A DNA stretch of 64,000 nt, taken from NCBI RefSeq assembly GCF_014490725.1, contig NZ_JACOQL010000001.1:62001-126000 (forward strand), written 5' to 3'. The first letter of the stretch is position 1; each line of letters starts with the position of its first letter. This DNA is from Paracoccus amoyensis (GTDB taxonomy: Bacteria; Pseudomonadota; Alphaproteobacteria; Rhodobacterales; Rhodobacteraceae). The notes below the pieces were generated by a model, which saw only the letters and a list, made by a program, of their open reading frames with translations, was not told where the DNA came from and ran no database searches. The translations under genes were made by a program, and so were the position numbers. Below are positions 35,789 through 47,964 of the stretch, in pieces.

Positions 35789-35876
35789 GCTTTTTCTTCT
35801 TTGCCGAAATACCCCGGGGAAGCCTTGTCACCCCCCGTTGAGGGGGTGACAAGGCTGGGGGCAGCGCCCCCTTTTA
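35789..35876. terminator. Interspersed hairpin-tail element, copy 2 (slyX 3' end), with long nested stem
   Basis: The tail motif lies next to slyX in reverse orientation (TTCTTCTTTGCCG, then AAATACCCCGGGG). Then comes a perfect 15-bp stem, AGCCTTGTCACCCCC at 35821-35835 with its complement at 35842-35856, then GGGGGC/GCCCCC around AGC followed by TTTTA. The last hairpin plus T-run would end slyX transcription on the plus strand. The 15-bp stem is absent from the other copies. Confidence 0.85.
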
Positions 35877-35965
35877 TTCCTTACCGGTAAATCGCCGCTT
35901 TCCCCCGGCTGTTGCTTGGGCTAGATCATTTCGCGGACATTTTTCGGGCAATGGAAGGACCGGTC

Positions 35966-37257
35966 ATGGCCAATGTGGTGGTAGTCGGCGCGCAATGGGG
36001 CGATGAGGGCAAAGGCAAAATCGTTGATTGGCTCAGCGAACGTGCCGATGTGATCGCGCGTTTTCAGGGCGGACATAACGCGGGCCATACGCTGGTCATC
36101 GGTGACAAGGTTTTCAAGCTGTCGCTGTTGCCTTCGGGGATCGTGCGGGAAAACAAGCTGGCGGTGATCGGCAATGGCGTCGTTCTGGACCCGTGGTCGC
36201 TGTTCGCCGAGATCGACAAGCTGGCAGGTCAGGGCGTCAAGATCACGACCGATAACCTGATGATCGCAGAGAATACGCTCTTATCCTGCCGTTGCATCAG
36301 GATCTTGATAAGCTGCGCGAAGAAGCCGCAGGCAAAGCCAAGATCGGAACCACAGGCCGCGGCATCGGCCCTGCCTATGAAGACAAGGTTGGCCGTCGCA
36401 CCATCCGCGTCGCCGATCTGGGCGATGAAGAAACGCTGGATGCGCGTCTTGACCGTTTGCTGGCGCACCACGATGCGTTGCGTCAGGGGCTGGGCGCCGA
36501 GCCGATCGACCGCGCCGATCTGAAAGCCAAGCTGCTGGAGATCGCGCCCAAGCTGTTGCCCTATGCGCAGCCTGTCTGGAAGATCATGGGCGATGCGCGC
36601 AAGGCCGGGAAGCGGATTTTGTTCGAAGGCGCGCAGGGCAGCTTGCTGGATATTGATTTCGGCACCTATCCTTATGTCACCAGTTCGACCACCATGTCGG
36701 GAATGGCCGCTTCGGGCACCGGCATGGGGCCGGGGGCGATCGGCTTTGTGCTGGGTATCGTCAAGGCCTATACGACCCGCGTGGGCGAAGGCCCGTTTCC
36801 AACAGAGTTGTTCGACGAGGATGGTCAGCGCCTGGGCGAACGGGGCCATGAGTTTGGCACCGTCACCGGTCGCAAGCGCCGCTGCGGTTGGTTCGATGCC
36901 GTGCTGGTGCGCCAGACTTGTGCGATCTCTGGTGTGAACGGAATTGCGCTGACCAAACTGGATGTTCTGGACGGGTTCAAGACGCTGAAAATCTGCGTGG
37001 GCTATGAGATCGACGGCAAACAATACGACTATCTGCCGACCGCCGCCGCTTTGCAGGCCAAGGTGAAGCCGATCTATGAAGAGATGGAAGGCTGGTCGGA
37101 ATCGACCGCTGGCGCGCGCAGCTGGGCAGAGTTGCCTGCGGCGGCGATCAAATATGTGCGCCGTGTCGAAGAACTGATTCAGTGCCCGGTCGCCTTGCTG
37201 TCGACCAGTCCTGAACGCGACGATACGATTCTGGTTACCGATCCCTTTGCGGATTGA
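35966..37257 (+). pseudogene. purA: Adenylosuccinate synthetase, frameshifted
   Basis: Catalyses IMP plus aspartate plus GTP to adenylosuccinate, the first step to AMP. The N-terminal frame gives [23 protein letters not shown] with the P-loop and catalytic Asp, through MIAENTLL. Near 36278-36281 the frame shifts and the +1 frame continues [16 protein letters not shown], later GTGMGPG and the C-terminal [11 protein letters not shown] region. Adding one base restores [14 protein letters not shown] and yields exactly 430 residues, the usual PurA length. All other signatures are intact, so a sequencing error is more likely than a dead gene. A ribosome binding site GGAAGGA precedes the ATG. Confidence 0.9.
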
Positions 37258-37265
37258 TCTGTCAG

Positions 37266-37318
37266 GCTGGGGGATTTTGCATCCCCCAGACCCCCGGCAG
37301 GATATTTGAACACAGAAG
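37266..37318 (+). terminator. Interspersed hairpin-tail element, copy 3 (purA 3' end)
   Basis: CTGGGGGAT pairs with ATCCCCCAG (37267-37289) in a 9-bp stem, then the tail ACCCCCGGCAGGATATTT and ACACAGAAGA follow in forward orientation, just after purA. The tail runs up to the DUF2842 ribosome binding site. Confidence 0.8.
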
Positions 37319-37333
37319 ATCAAGGAGCGGTGC

Positions 37334-37546
37334 ATGAACCTGAAGACGCGCAAGCGGCTGTCGCTGCTGATCCTTATTCTGGGTTTGCCGGCATATATCA
37401 TTGTGGCGGTAACGCTGGTGAACTGGATGGACGCCCGTTGGGGGCGCCAGCCGATTTGGGTCGAGTTGCTGGTTTATGTCATTCTGGGCATCATTTGGAT
37501 CGTGCCGCTGAAGCGTGTTTTTACCGGCATAGGTCGGGAAGAATGA
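37334..37546 (+). CDS. DUF2842 membrane protein
   Basis: A 70-residue protein with two predicted transmembrane helices (about 10-29 and 43-60) and a basic loop, fitting the alphaproteobacterial DUF2842 family. Function unknown. A good ribosome binding site (AAGGAG) precedes the ATG. Its stop overlaps the thiamine pyrophosphokinase start, so the two are translationally coupled. Confidence 0.82.
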   Translation: MNLKTRKRLSLLILILGLPAYIIVAVTLVNWMDARWGRQPIWVELLVYVILGIIWIVPLKRVFTGIGREE

Positions 37547-38208
37547 CGACGGCCGTGGTGAGCGCAGATCATGGCGTGACCGTGGTCGGCGGTGGTCTGC
37601 TGGCACGATCGGATTTGCGTGATGCCCTGAATGTGGCACCGGTTCTTGTTGCCGCCGACGGTGGTGCCGATCATCTGCTTGAATTTGGTCTGATGCCCGA
37701 TTGGGTGATTGGTGATCTGGACAGCCTGAGCGATTCAGCGCGGCATGTCATACCGGCCATGCAGATTGTCGTGGTGGCCGAGCAGGACAGCACCGACTTT
37801 GAGAAATGCCTGAGCCGTATTTCTGCGCCCTTTGTCATTGCCGTCGGTTTTGCCGGGCTGAGATTGGACCACACGCTTGCGGCGCTGTCGGTGATGGTGC
37901 GGAGCGGGTGGCCACCGGTGATCATGCTGTCTTCAGATGATCTGGTGTTTCTGGCGCCTTCTCGAATCGATCTGCCTTTGTTGCCGGGAACGCGGGTATC
38001 GCTGTATCCGATGGGGCCAGCCCGTGGGCAAAGCCGCGGGTTGGTCTGGCCGATCGACGGATTGCAGTTTGCCCCGGATGGTCGCGTCGGGACGTCGAAC
38101 CGTGCGGAAGGCGCCGTCTGTCTGGAGATTGACGGTCCCATGTTGGTGATGCTGCCACGCGATACGCTGGGCATTGTTCTGACCGCACTGGGCCTGCGCG
38201 CGGCGTAG
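37543..38208 (+). CDS. thiN: Thiamine pyrophosphokinase
   Basis: Transfers pyrophosphate from ATP to thiamine to give thiamine diphosphate, the cofactor used by enzymes such as Xsc in this window. The 221-residue product shows the family motifs VAADGGADHLLEFG, PDWVIGDLDSL and DSTDFEKCL, with the acidic metal-binding residues present, plus a C-terminal beta domain. It overlaps DUF2842 by 4 bases (ATGA). No thiamine riboswitch is evident upstream. Confidence 0.9.
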   Translation: MTTAVVSADHGVTVVGGGLLARSDLRDALNVAPVLVAADGGADHLLEFGLMPDWVIGDLDSLSDSARHVIPAMQIVVVAEQDSTDFEKCLSRISAPFVIAVGFAGLRLDHTLAALSVMVRSGWPPVIMLSSDDLVFLAPSRIDLPLLPGTRVSLYPMGPARGQSRGLVWPIDGLQFAPDGRVGTSNRAEGAVCLEIDGPMLVMLPRDTLGIVLTALGLRAA

Positions 38209-38286
38209 CGCGATCACAGCCTTGTGGGGCGGTTGCCGATGGGCGCAGGATGGCTTATCTGCAAGGCCGAACCCGGAGGTCGAAAA

Positions 38287-39420
38287 ATGTCGCTGAACCC
38301 GATCCGCCCATGGCGCAATATCGAGCGGCGGAAATCCCGTCAGATCATGGTTGGGAATGTTCCCGTTGGGGGCGATGCCCCGATTTCGGTGCAGACCATG
38401 ACCAACACGAATGGTCACGATGTCAGGGCGACGCTGGATCAGGTGATCCGGGCGGCAGAGGCGGGCGCGGATATCGTCCGCATTTCGGCCCCCGACCAGG
38501 AAACGACGCGGGCGCTGAAAGAAATTTGCCGCGAAAGCCCTGTGCCGATCGTTGCGGATATCCATTTTCATTACAAGCGCGCGATTGAAGCGGCCGAGGC
38601 TGGCGTGGCCTGTTTGCGGATCAACCCTGGCAATATCGGGGATGCGACGCGCGTCCGCGAGGTGATCAAGGCGGCGCGCGATCATGGTTGCTCGATGCGG
38701 ATCGGCGTGAATGCGGGCTCTCTGGAGCGGCATCTGCTGGAAAAATATGGCGAGCCTTGCCCTGATGCGATGGTCGAATCCGGGTTGGATCATATCAAGA
38801 TCCTTGAGGATAACGACTTTCACGAATTCAAGATCAGCGTGAAAGCGTCGGATGTTTTCCTTGCAGCCGCAGCCTATCAGAAGCTGGCGGATGCGACCGA
38901 TGCGCCGATCCATCTGGGGATTACCGAAGCGGGTGGCTTTGTCGGCGGCACGGTCAAGTCGGCTGTCGGTCTGGGCAATCTGTTGTGGATGGGCATTGGC
39001 GATACGATTCGCGTCAGTCTGTCTGCTGATCCGGTCGAGGAAGTGAAGGTCGGCTTCGAAATTCTGAAATCCCTCGGGCTGCGGACGCGCGGTGTGCAGA
39101 TCATTTCCTGCCCGTCCTGCGCACGTCAGGGCTTTGACGTGATCAAGACCGTCGAGGCGTTGGAAAAACGGTTGGAACACATCAAGACGCCGATGAGCCT
39201 GTCAATCATCGGCTGTGTCGTGAATGGCCCCGGCGAGGCGCTGATGACCGATATCGGCTTTACCGGCGGCGGTGCGGGCAGTGGGATGGTCTATCTGGCT
39301 GGCAAGCAAAGCCACAAGATGTCGAACGATCAGATGATCGATCAGATCGTTGGATTGGTCGAGGAGCGGGCCCGGAAGATCGAAGCCGAAAACGCGGCGA
39401 CCGAGACGGCGGCCGAGTAA
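38287..39420 (+). CDS. ispG: 4-hydroxy-3-methylbut-2-enyl-diphosphate synthase IspG
   Basis: The penultimate enzyme of the MEP isoprenoid pathway, reducing methylerythritol cyclodiphosphate with a [4Fe-4S] cluster. The 377-residue protein has the TIM-barrel start ([21 protein letters not shown]) and the cluster cysteines in [12 protein letters not shown] and [12 protein letters not shown]. The ATG at 38287 has GGAGGTC upstream; a longer in-frame start at 38224 is less likely. It is followed by a hairpin-tail element and the convergent moaA. Confidence 0.96.
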   Translation: MSLNPIRPWRNIERRKSRQIMVGNVPVGGDAPISVQTMTNTNGHDVRATLDQVIRAAEAGADIVRISAPDQETTRALKEICRESPVPIVADIHFHYKRAIEAAEAGVACLRINPGNIGDATRVREVIKAARDHGCSMRIGVNAGSLERHLLEKYGEPCPDAMVESGLDHIKILEDNDFHEFKISVKASDVFLAAAAYQKLADATDAPIHLGITEAGGFVGGTVKSAVGLGNLLWMGIGDTIRVSLSADPVEEVKVGFEILKSLGLRTRGVQIISCPSCARQGFDVIKTVEALEKRLEHIKTPMSLSIIGCVVNGPGEALMTDIGFTGGGAGSGMVYLAGKQSHKMSNDQMIDQIVGLVEERARKIEAENAATETAAE

Positions 39421-39475
39421 GCCGGGGCGCTTCGCCCCCGGACCCCCGAGGGTATTTCAGCAAAGCAGAACAAGC
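39421..39475 (+). terminator. Interspersed hairpin-tail element, copy 4 (ispG 3' end)
   Basis: Directly after the ispG TAA, CCGGGGCG and CGCCCCCGG form a stem (one bulge) around CTT. The tail ACCCCCGAGGGTATTT then CAAAGCAGAACAAG continues up to the moaA stop. This copy is shared by two convergent genes. Confidence 0.82.
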
Positions 39476-40489
39476 CTAGCCGCCGGTATGGCTCATATGC
39501 CGGGTCATCTGGCCGCCAATCGTCTGGCGCGAGTAATCGAAATCGTGGCCTTTGGGTTTGTGGGCGATGGCCGAGCGGATGGCGGCGCGTAGCGGTTCAT
39601 CATCTTGGCTGGTGCGAAGGGGCGCACGCAGGTCGGCGCGGTCTTCCTGGCCCAGGCACATGAAAAGCTCACCCGTGCAGGTGACGCGGACGCGGTTGCA
39701 GCTTTCGCAGAAATTATGGGTCAGCGGCGTGATGAAGCCGATCTTCTGGCCCGTTTCTTGCAGACGGACATAGCGGGCAGGGCCGCCGCTGCGTTCGGCC
39801 AGATCGACCAGCGTATAGCGGCCGGCAAGTTGTGTCCGCAGGTCAGTCAGCGGCCAGTATTGGTCCAACCGGTCCTCATTGCCCAGATCGCCCATCGGCA
39901 TGACCTCGATGAAGGTCAGGTCGTGGCCTTCGTCGCCGCACCATTTCACCAGATCGAACAATTCGTCGTCGTTCACACCTTTCAGCGCGACGGCGTTGAT
40001 CTTGACGCGCAATCCGGCCCGTTGCGCTTTTTGGATGCCGTCCAGCACCTGTGGCAGGCGGCCCCAACGGGTGATCCTGGCGAATTTGTCATCGTCAAGC
40101 GTATCCAGCGAGACGTTCACGCGGCGCACGCCGCAATCGACCAGCTCATCTGCGAAACGGCCTAGCTGGCTGCCATTGGTGGTCAGGGTCAGTTCATCAA
40201 GGCCCTTGTCCAGATGCCGGGACATGTTCTGGAAGAAACTCATGATGCCGCGACGGACCAATGGTTCGCCGCCCGTGATCCGCAGCTTTCGCACGCCCAG
40301 CCCGACAAAGGCGCTGCACAGGCGGTCAAGTTCCTCGAGCGTCAGAAGCTCTGCCTTGGGCAGGAATTGCATGTGTTCGGACATGCAATAGACGCAGCGA
40401 AAATCGCAGCGATCCGTCACCGAGACACGAAGATAGGTGATCGGTCGTGCGAAGGGGTCGATAAGCGGGGCGGCGGCTGCGTGATCCAT
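39476..40489 (-). CDS. moaA: GTP 3',8-cyclase MoaA
   Basis: A radical SAM enzyme that starts molybdenum cofactor synthesis from GTP. The 337-residue product has the N-terminal [4Fe-4S] motif CDFRCVYC, the [12 protein letters not shown] segment, and the C-terminal cluster motif [18 protein letters not shown]. The start at 40489 matches the usual N-terminal length; upstream extension is not coding-like. The molybdenum cofactor made here would serve SorA in this window. The gene stands alone and faces ispG. Confidence 0.95.
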   Translation of the reverse strand: MDHAAAAPLIDPFARPITYLRVSVTDRCDFRCVYCMSEHMQFLPKAELLTLEELDRLCSAFVGLGVRKLRITGGEPLVRRGIMSFFQNMSRHLDKGLDELTLTTNGSQLGRFADELVDCGVRRVNVSLDTLDDDKFARITRWGRLPQVLDGIQKAQRAGLRVKINAVALKGVNDDELFDLVKWCGDEGHDLTFIEVMPMGDLGNEDRLDQYWPLTDLRTQLAGRYTLVDLAERSGGPARYVRLQETGQKIGFITPLTHNFCESCNRVRVTCTGELFMCLGQEDRADLRAPLRTSQDDEPLRAAIRSAIAHKPKGHDFDYSRQTIGGQMTRHMSHTGG

Positions 40490-40609
40490 GGCTTTAATAT
40501 AGGGCGTGACGCCCCATAGGCACAAGTTCTGCCGATCACGTGACTGCCGGTGGCGCTGTCTTGTCGCAGCGGTTAGGCTGAGGCAAATCGCGGACTCAAG
40601 AGGAACAAG

Positions 40610-41131
40610 ATGCGTAACTTGACCACCGGGCTGACCTTGACGGCTTTTGCCGCAGTCCTTTCCGCCTGCACGCCGGGTGCGACGACCAGCTCCAGCCGCC
40701 CTGCATCGCAAAGCGCGCCGGCAGAGGCGCCGAAAACTGATCTGACGCCCGCGCAGGTTGCGGCGGCAACGGCGATCACCCGCGCACCTGCGCCGCGTGC
40801 TGCGGCCCGCGCGACGGCGTCGCAACTGGATACGACGACTGCGGAACAGCGTGCGGCGGCGGCAAAGCCCAGCGAGGCTGCAGAAAGCAAGCTGGGCACG
40901 ACTGTCGCCTCCCTGGGCAACCCGAGCGAGGGTGGTTTCTGGATCAAGACGCCGCTGGTCAAGGAACGTGGCATCGGACGCATCGTCAACCCGGCCAATG
41001 GCAAATCCGCCAAAGTCGATCTGATCCCGCTGGAGGGGGCCGGCACCGGGTCGCAGGTGTCATTGCCAGCGATGCAGTTGTTGGGAATTTCGCTGACCGA
41101 CTTGCCGACGATCGAGGTTTACCGGTCCTGA
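40610..41131 (+). CDS. Putative lipoprotein of unknown function
   Basis: A 173-residue exported protein. The N-terminus is a lipoprotein signal with lipobox LSAC (Cys20), then a low-complexity Ala/Thr/Ser/Pro-rich linker (about 21-100). A compact C-terminal part follows ([19 protein letters not shown], then [12 protein letters not shown] and LSLTD-like hydrophobic segments). Similar proteins have been mis-annotated as galactarate dehydratase in related genomes, as I recall, but nothing here supports that. It overlaps the next, convergent gene by 13 bases. Confidence 0.8.
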   Translation: MRNLTTGLTLTAFAAVLSACTPGATTSSSRPASQSAPAEAPKTDLTPAQVAAATAITRAPAPRAAARATASQLDTTTAEQRAAAAKPSEAAESKLGTTVASLGNPSEGGFWIKTPLVKERGIGRIVNPANGKSAKVDLIPLEGAGTGSQVSLPAMQLLGISLTDLPTIEVYRS

Positions 41132-41793
41132 ATCAGTCGCGTCGCTTCGCGCCGTGCGAAAGGCTGCATTCGTGCCCCGTATTCGGTCAGAAAGGCCGTC
41201 ACGCGGGGCGCGTCGCGTTTTGACAGATCGCGCAGCCACCATGCGATGGCTTTCTGAATGAACCATTCACGTTCATCGACCAGCGATGCGGCCCAGCCCA
41301 GGATGCGTTCGCGTTGCTGCAGTTCAGCCTGTTTCGGATTGTTCATCTTGGCCCATGGCAGGGTGCCGACCAATGCTGCGCGGCGGGTCCACATGTTTGG
41401 ATGTTCCAGCCAGAACTGCACCTGATCCAGCCGGTCGGGATCTGCGATCAGGCGTTTCTGACCGGCGATCATCGTGCTGTCGGCAATCGACCAACCGTCA
41501 AAGTCTTGGGCCCAAGCGGCGATCATCGTCCACGCCTCTTTATCTGGCCTGATGCGTGCCTGTGTCAGCAGCTTGGCCGCTGCGACACGGGCTTCGTGGA
41601 TATTGCTCTCCCACAAGTCCGAGGCCAGTTGCAGCCTTGCGTCAAGATCACGTTCGGCCCGCCAGCCCTGCACCAATTCGTCGATCTGGGGGTTGGTGAC
41701 GCCCAGATAACGACGGTCTACCTTGTGATAATGTGCCATTTGCTGCGCTTTTTCGGGATCGGCCAAGGCGATCAGGCTGTCCAGTTCCGTCAT
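41119..41793 (-). CDS. DNA alkylation repair (AlkD-like) protein
   Basis: A 224-residue helical-repeat protein of the AlkC/AlkD family, which excise alkylated bases from DNA without base flipping in characterised members. Tryptophan-rich helices typical of the family are seen in [34 protein letters not shown], and [19 protein letters not shown]. Catalytic identity is not proven by motif, but the fold and length fit. It is convergent with the lipoprotein gene and divergent from aroA. Confidence 0.88.
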   Translation of the reverse strand: MTELDSLIALADPEKAQQMAHYHKVDRRYLGVTNPQIDELVQGWRAERDLDARLQLASDLWESNIHEARVAAAKLLTQARIRPDKEAWTMIAAWAQDFDGWSIADSTMIAGQKRLIADPDRLDQVQFWLEHPNMWTRRAALVGTLPWAKMNNPKQAELQQRERILGWAASLVDEREWFIQKAIAWWLRDLSKRDAPRVTAFLTEYGARMQPFARREATRLIQDR

Positions 41794-41908
41794 CAGGCTT
41801 CTCCTTGTGTTCAGGTCTTTTAGAAGCCGTGCCGGAAACCCTCAAGAAGGTGGTGGCGGCAGGCGGATGGTAGCGATAAAAGGTCTGGGCAAAATACGAG
41901 GTTTTCCC

Positions 41909-43240
41909 ATGTCGCACTCTGCCGAACCCACGCCAATGACCTCTCGTCGTTCCGGGCCGTTGGCCGGAATCGCACAAGTGCCGGGGGACAAGTCGATCAG
42001 CCATCGTGCGCTGATCCTTGGGGCGCTGTCGGTGGGTGAGACGAAGATCACCGGCCTGCTGGAAGGGCAGGACGTGCTGGACACGGCCAAGGCGATGGCG
42101 GCATTCGGGGCCAAAGTTGAACGGCATGGGCCGGGGGAATGGACGGTCAACGGCGTGGGCGTCGGCGGGTTTTCCGACCCGGAAGGCGTGATCGACTGTG
42201 GCAATTCGGGGACCGGCGTGCGCCTGATCATGGGGGCGATGGCGACCACCGGGATTACCGCGACATTTACCGGCGATGCCAGCCTGTCGCGCCGCCCGAT
42301 GGCGCGGGTGACGGACCCGCTGGCGATGTTCGGGGCGCAGTTCACGACACGCGAAGGCGGGCGATTGCCGATCACCATCAAGGGCGCGACCGATCCGATC
42401 CCGCTGACCTATCGCACGCCTGTGGCCAGTGCACAGATCAAATCGGCGATCCTGCTGGCCGGTCTGAACGTGCCAGGCGATACGGTCGTGATCGAAACAG
42501 AGCCGACCCGCGACCATTCCGAACGGATGCTGGCGGGCTTTGGCGCGCAGATCACATCCGAGACGACAGCCGAAGGTCATGTCATCACCCTGACCGGTCG
42601 TGCCGAATTGAAGGCACAGCCGGTTGCCGTGCCGCGTGATCCCTCCAGCGCAGCATTCCCCGTGGCTGCGGCGCTGATCGTGCCGGGGTCCGAAATCCGC
42701 GTGCCTGGCGTCAGCCGCAACCCGACGCGTGACGGGCTTTATACGACACTGCTGGAAATGGGCGCGGATATCACCTTCGAAAACCAGCGCGATGAGGGTG
42801 GAGAGCCTGTCGCCGATCTGGTCGTGCGCTATGGCAAACTGAAAGGCGTCAGCGTCCCGGCGGATCGCGCCGCCAGCATGATAGACGAATTTCCGATCCT
42901 GTCCGTGGTCGCCGCTTTCGCCGAGGGAAAGACGGTGATGAATGGCGTTTCGGAACTGCGGGTCAAGGAAAGCGACCGCATCGATGCCATGGCCCGCGGT
43001 CTGGAAGCCAATGGCGTCACGGTCGAGGAAACCAAGGACAGCATGACGGTTCACGGCATGGCAGCGGTTCCGGGCGGAGGCACGGCGGTTTCACATCTGG
43101 ATCACCGGATCGCCATGTCGTTCCTTGTGCTTGGTCTGGCAAGTGAACAGCCAGTCTCGGTTGATGATGGCAGCCCGATTGCGACCTCTTTCCCTGATTT
43201 CCTGCCGCTGATGCAGGGGCTGGGCGGCGATTTGGGCTGA
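41909..43240 (+). CDS. aroA: 3-phosphoshikimate 1-carboxyvinyltransferase (EPSP synthase)
   Basis: The sixth step of the shikimate pathway, joining shikimate 3-phosphate and PEP. The 443-residue product has [43 protein letters not shown] and the C-terminal LRVKESDRI signature. The LIMG form and the aligned residues resemble class II (glyphosate-tolerant type) alphaproteobacterial enzymes, but the class call is tentative. The ATG at 41909 is preferred to a GTG 102 bases upstream that would translate the intergenic region. Confidence 0.95.
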   Translation: MSHSAEPTPMTSRRSGPLAGIAQVPGDKSISHRALILGALSVGETKITGLLEGQDVLDTAKAMAAFGAKVERHGPGEWTVNGVGVGGFSDPEGVIDCGNSGTGVRLIMGAMATTGITATFTGDASLSRRPMARVTDPLAMFGAQFTTREGGRLPITIKGATDPIPLTYRTPVASAQIKSAILLAGLNVPGDTVVIETEPTRDHSERMLAGFGAQITSETTAEGHVITLTGRAELKAQPVAVPRDPSSAAFPVAAALIVPGSEIRVPGVSRNPTRDGLYTTLLEMGADITFENQRDEGGEPVADLVVRYGKLKGVSVPADRAASMIDEFPILSVVAAFAEGKTVMNGVSELRVKESDRIDAMARGLEANGVTVEETKDSMTVHGMAAVPGGGTAVSHLDHRIAMSFLVLGLASEQPVSVDDGSPIATSFPDFLPLMQGLGGDLG

Positions 43241-43275
43241 ACGTCACGGCTGGTCGCACGGTGGCCAGCCGCGAT

Positions 43276-45165
43276 TTAGGTCTGCGGATAGCCGATTGAT
43301 TTCAGCGCCACGGTGATTTCATCCAGCACCACCGGATCTTCGATGGTGGCGGGGGTTTTGAACGCCTCGCCATCGGCTATCTTGGCCATGGTTGCCCGCA
43401 GGATCTTGCCCGACCGGGTCTTGGGCAACCGGTCCACGACGCAGGCAGTCTTGAAGGCCGCGACCGGACCGATCTTGTCGCGCACCATGTTGACGACATC
43501 TTTCACCACCTGATCGTGCGGCGTGTTGACGCCGCTTTTCAGGCATAGAAAGCCGATGGGGGACTGACCTTTCAGGCTGTCGGCGACGCCGATCACCGCG
43601 CATTCCGCTACGTCTGGATGGCTGGAAAGCACCTCCTCCATCGCGCCGGTGGACAGGCGGTGACCCGCGACGTTGATGACGTCATCGGTGCGCGCCATGA
43701 TGTAAAGATAGCCGTCTTCGTCGATATAGCCTGCATCGCCTGTCTCGTAATATCCTGGAAAATGGTCCAGATAGCTTTTGCGAAAGCGGTCCTCGGCGTT
43801 CCACAGCGTCGGCAGGGTGCCGGGGGGCAGGGGCAGTTTGATGGCGATTGCGCCCAGCGTGCCGTCGGGCAGGGGGTGCCCCTCATCGTCAAAAATCTGC
43901 ACGTCATGGCCGGGCATCGGAACCGAGGGGCTGCCCAGCTTGGTTGGCAGCGTTTCAACCCCGATCGGGTTTGCGGCAATGGCCCATCCGGTTTCCGTCT
44001 GCCACCAGTGATCGATGACCAGGATGCCCAGATGATTTTGTGCCCATTTGACCGTTTCGGGATCGGCGCGTTCGCCGGCCAGAAACAGCGCCTGCAGATC
44101 ATGCAGCTTGTAGCGCCTGATCCATTCGCCGGTCGGGTCTTCGCGGCGGATTGCCCGCAAGGCGGTCGGTGCGGTGAAGAAACTTTTGATCCGATGGTTC
44201 TGGATGATGCGCCAGAAGACCCCGGCATGGGGCGTGCCAACGGGCTTGCCCTCGAACACCACGGTCGTTGCCCCTGCGATCAGCGGGCCATAGCAGATAT
44301 AGCTGTGACCCACGACCCAACCCACGTCCGAGGCCGCCCAGAAGCGGTCGCCCTCGTGGATGTTGTAGATATTGTTCATTGACCATTGCAGTGCGACCAG
44401 ATGGCCCGCCGTGTCTCGCACGACGCCCTTGGGTTGCCCGGTGGTGCCCGATGTATACAGAATATAGGCGGGATGATTGCCCTCAACCGGGACGCAATCG
44501 GCTGGTGTGACGCCATATTGAAAGCCGTGCCAGCTGACGTCGCGCCCTTCGACCAACTGGGCGACTTCCTGTTCACGCTGAAAGATGACGCAGAAGTCGG
44601 GCTTGTGCCGCGCCTGATCAATTGCGGCGTCCAGCAGCGGTTTGTAATGGACAACGCGGTTCGGTTCCAACCCGCAAGAGGCGGCGATGATCGCCTTGGG
44701 CTGGCAATCGTCGATGCGCACGGCAAGCTCATTCGCGGCAAAGCCCCCAAAGACAACCGAATGAACCGCGCCAAGGCGGGCGCAGGCCAGCATCGCCTCT
44801 AACGCCTCGGGGATCATCGGCATGTAGATGATGACGCGGTCGCCCTTCTTTATCCCTTTGGCGCGTAGCGCACCGGCCAGCGAGGCGACGCGATCCTGCA
44901 ACTGCCTGAAGGTGATGCCCTTGGTCGAGAGCGTGATCGGGCTTTCATGCATGATCGCGATCTGGTCGCCGCGCCCGGCCGCGACATGGCGATCAACTGC
45001 GTTCCAGCAGGTGTTGACCATGCCATCTGCGAACCATTCGCCGACCGGACCCTGGTCGAAATAGGCGTGGCTTGGTTTGCGGTCCCAGTCGATGGCGTCG
45101 GCCTGCGCCATCCAGAAACCCTCGGGATCGGATTTCCAGCCCTCATAGACCTCGCGATAACCCAT
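43276..45165 (-). CDS. prpE: Propionyl-CoA synthetase
   Basis: Activates propionate (and acetate less well) to its CoA ester via an acyl adenylate. The 629-residue product begins MGYREVYEGWKSDPEGFW, a PrpE-type start. It has the AMP-binding motif YTSGTTGQPKGVV, WWQTETGW and the C-terminal LPKTRSGKILRATM with the catalytic Lys that can be acetylated. Length and the start separate it from AcsA (about 650 residues, different N-terminus). Repeated TTGCGCAA-like boxes upstream may be operator sites for a propionyl-CoA-responsive regulator. Confidence 0.9.
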   Translation of the reverse strand: MGYREVYEGWKSDPEGFWMAQADAIDWDRKPSHAYFDQGPVGEWFADGMVNTCWNAVDRHVAAGRGDQIAIMHESPITLSTKGITFRQLQDRVASLAGALRAKGIKKGDRVIIYMPMIPEALEAMLACARLGAVHSVVFGGFAANELAVRIDDCQPKAIIAASCGLEPNRVVHYKPLLDAAIDQARHKPDFCVIFQREQEVAQLVEGRDVSWHGFQYGVTPADCVPVEGNHPAYILYTSGTTGQPKGVVRDTAGHLVALQWSMNNIYNIHEGDRFWAASDVGWVVGHSYICYGPLIAGATTVVFEGKPVGTPHAGVFWRIIQNHRIKSFFTAPTALRAIRREDPTGEWIRRYKLHDLQALFLAGERADPETVKWAQNHLGILVIDHWWQTETGWAIAANPIGVETLPTKLGSPSVPMPGHDVQIFDDEGHPLPDGTLGAIAIKLPLPPGTLPTLWNAEDRFRKSYLDHFPGYYETGDAGYIDEDGYLYIMARTDDVINVAGHRLSTGAMEEVLSSHPDVAECAVIGVADSLKGQSPIGFLCLKSGVNTPHDQVVKDVVNMVRDKIGPVAAFKTACVVDRLPKTRSGKILRATMAKIADGEAFKTPATIEDPVVLDEITVALKSIGYPQT

Positions 45166-45216
45166 GGCGGCCTCCAGCTTGTCACAGGGTTTTTCTTTTA
45201 GGGCCGAGATCGGAAC

Positions 45217-45258
45217 TTGCGCAAGATCATTGCGTCAATTGTCGGATATTTGCGCAAT
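45217..45258. promoter_or_regulatory. Candidate operator boxes upstream of prpE
   Basis: TTGCGCAA at 45217-45224, ATTGCGTCAAT at 45229-45239 and ATTTGCGCAAT at 45248-45258 recur 50-95 bp upstream of prpE. ScfR-family regulators of short-chain acyl-CoA metabolism (PccR in Rhodobacter) bind TTTGCAAA-N4-TTTGCAAA. These boxes are similar in form, with a GC insert, so the link is inference. Confidence 0.45.
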
Positions 45259-45501
45259 CGTGTTAAAGAAACGCGAAAAACTTTCCTGAAAAGGCAGGCT
45301 GATCGCATTTGATGTTACGTGAGCAGTTTTCAGGCCGGTGCCGTTCTTGATTGAGGAGCAAGGATCTTGGCACTTTTTAGCAGCATTTTCAGTAGCATCG
45401 TGAGTGAGCGGAACCAGAACATCATTTCGGGCGGCCCGATATATACCTTCGGCTCTACCACATCGCCTGAGCGGCGGCGCGATCACCGCAGATATGCACG
45501 C

Positions 45502-45555
45502 GACCCCTGCATCCGGCGGATGCAAGGGTCAGCTCGGCGGTCTTCGGGCCGCCGA
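45502..45555 (-). terminator. Two hairpins downstream of maeB
   Basis: Reading away from maeB on the minus strand, TCGGCGG/CCGCCGA (7 bp) lies 6 bases beyond the stop. GACCC plus GCATCC pair with GGATGC plus GGGTC in the next stem. Neither has a U-tract, so they may act with Rho or protect the mRNA end. Confidence 0.45.
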
Positions 45556-45560
45556 TTTGC

Positions 45561-47840
<2,280 letters not shown>

Positions 47841-47964
47841 AATCTGCCCCTCCGCTTCCTTAGTTCAGCGTTAAACCATTTCGGCGACGGGGAACAGGCG
47901 GGTTCGGCTTGCGTTGAAGCGGGCCAAGGCGCAAAACTGCATCAACATCACGGGGAGAATAGCT

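Larger units (their letters stand above)
45166..45560. other. Gap between prpE and maeB
   Basis: No well-supported gene. The part next to prpE (45217-45258) has three TTGCG(C/T)(C)AA boxes. The part next to maeB has two hairpins (45502-45530 and 45534-45555). A plus-strand frame from a TTG at 45367 exists but has no homology I recognise. The middle is otherwise featureless and AT-richer than the flanks. Confidence 0.5.

Noticed and set aside
41807..41908. A GTG-started extension of aroA by 34 codons
   Set aside because: It translates the intergenic region and is not found in the family start; the ATG at 41909 fits.
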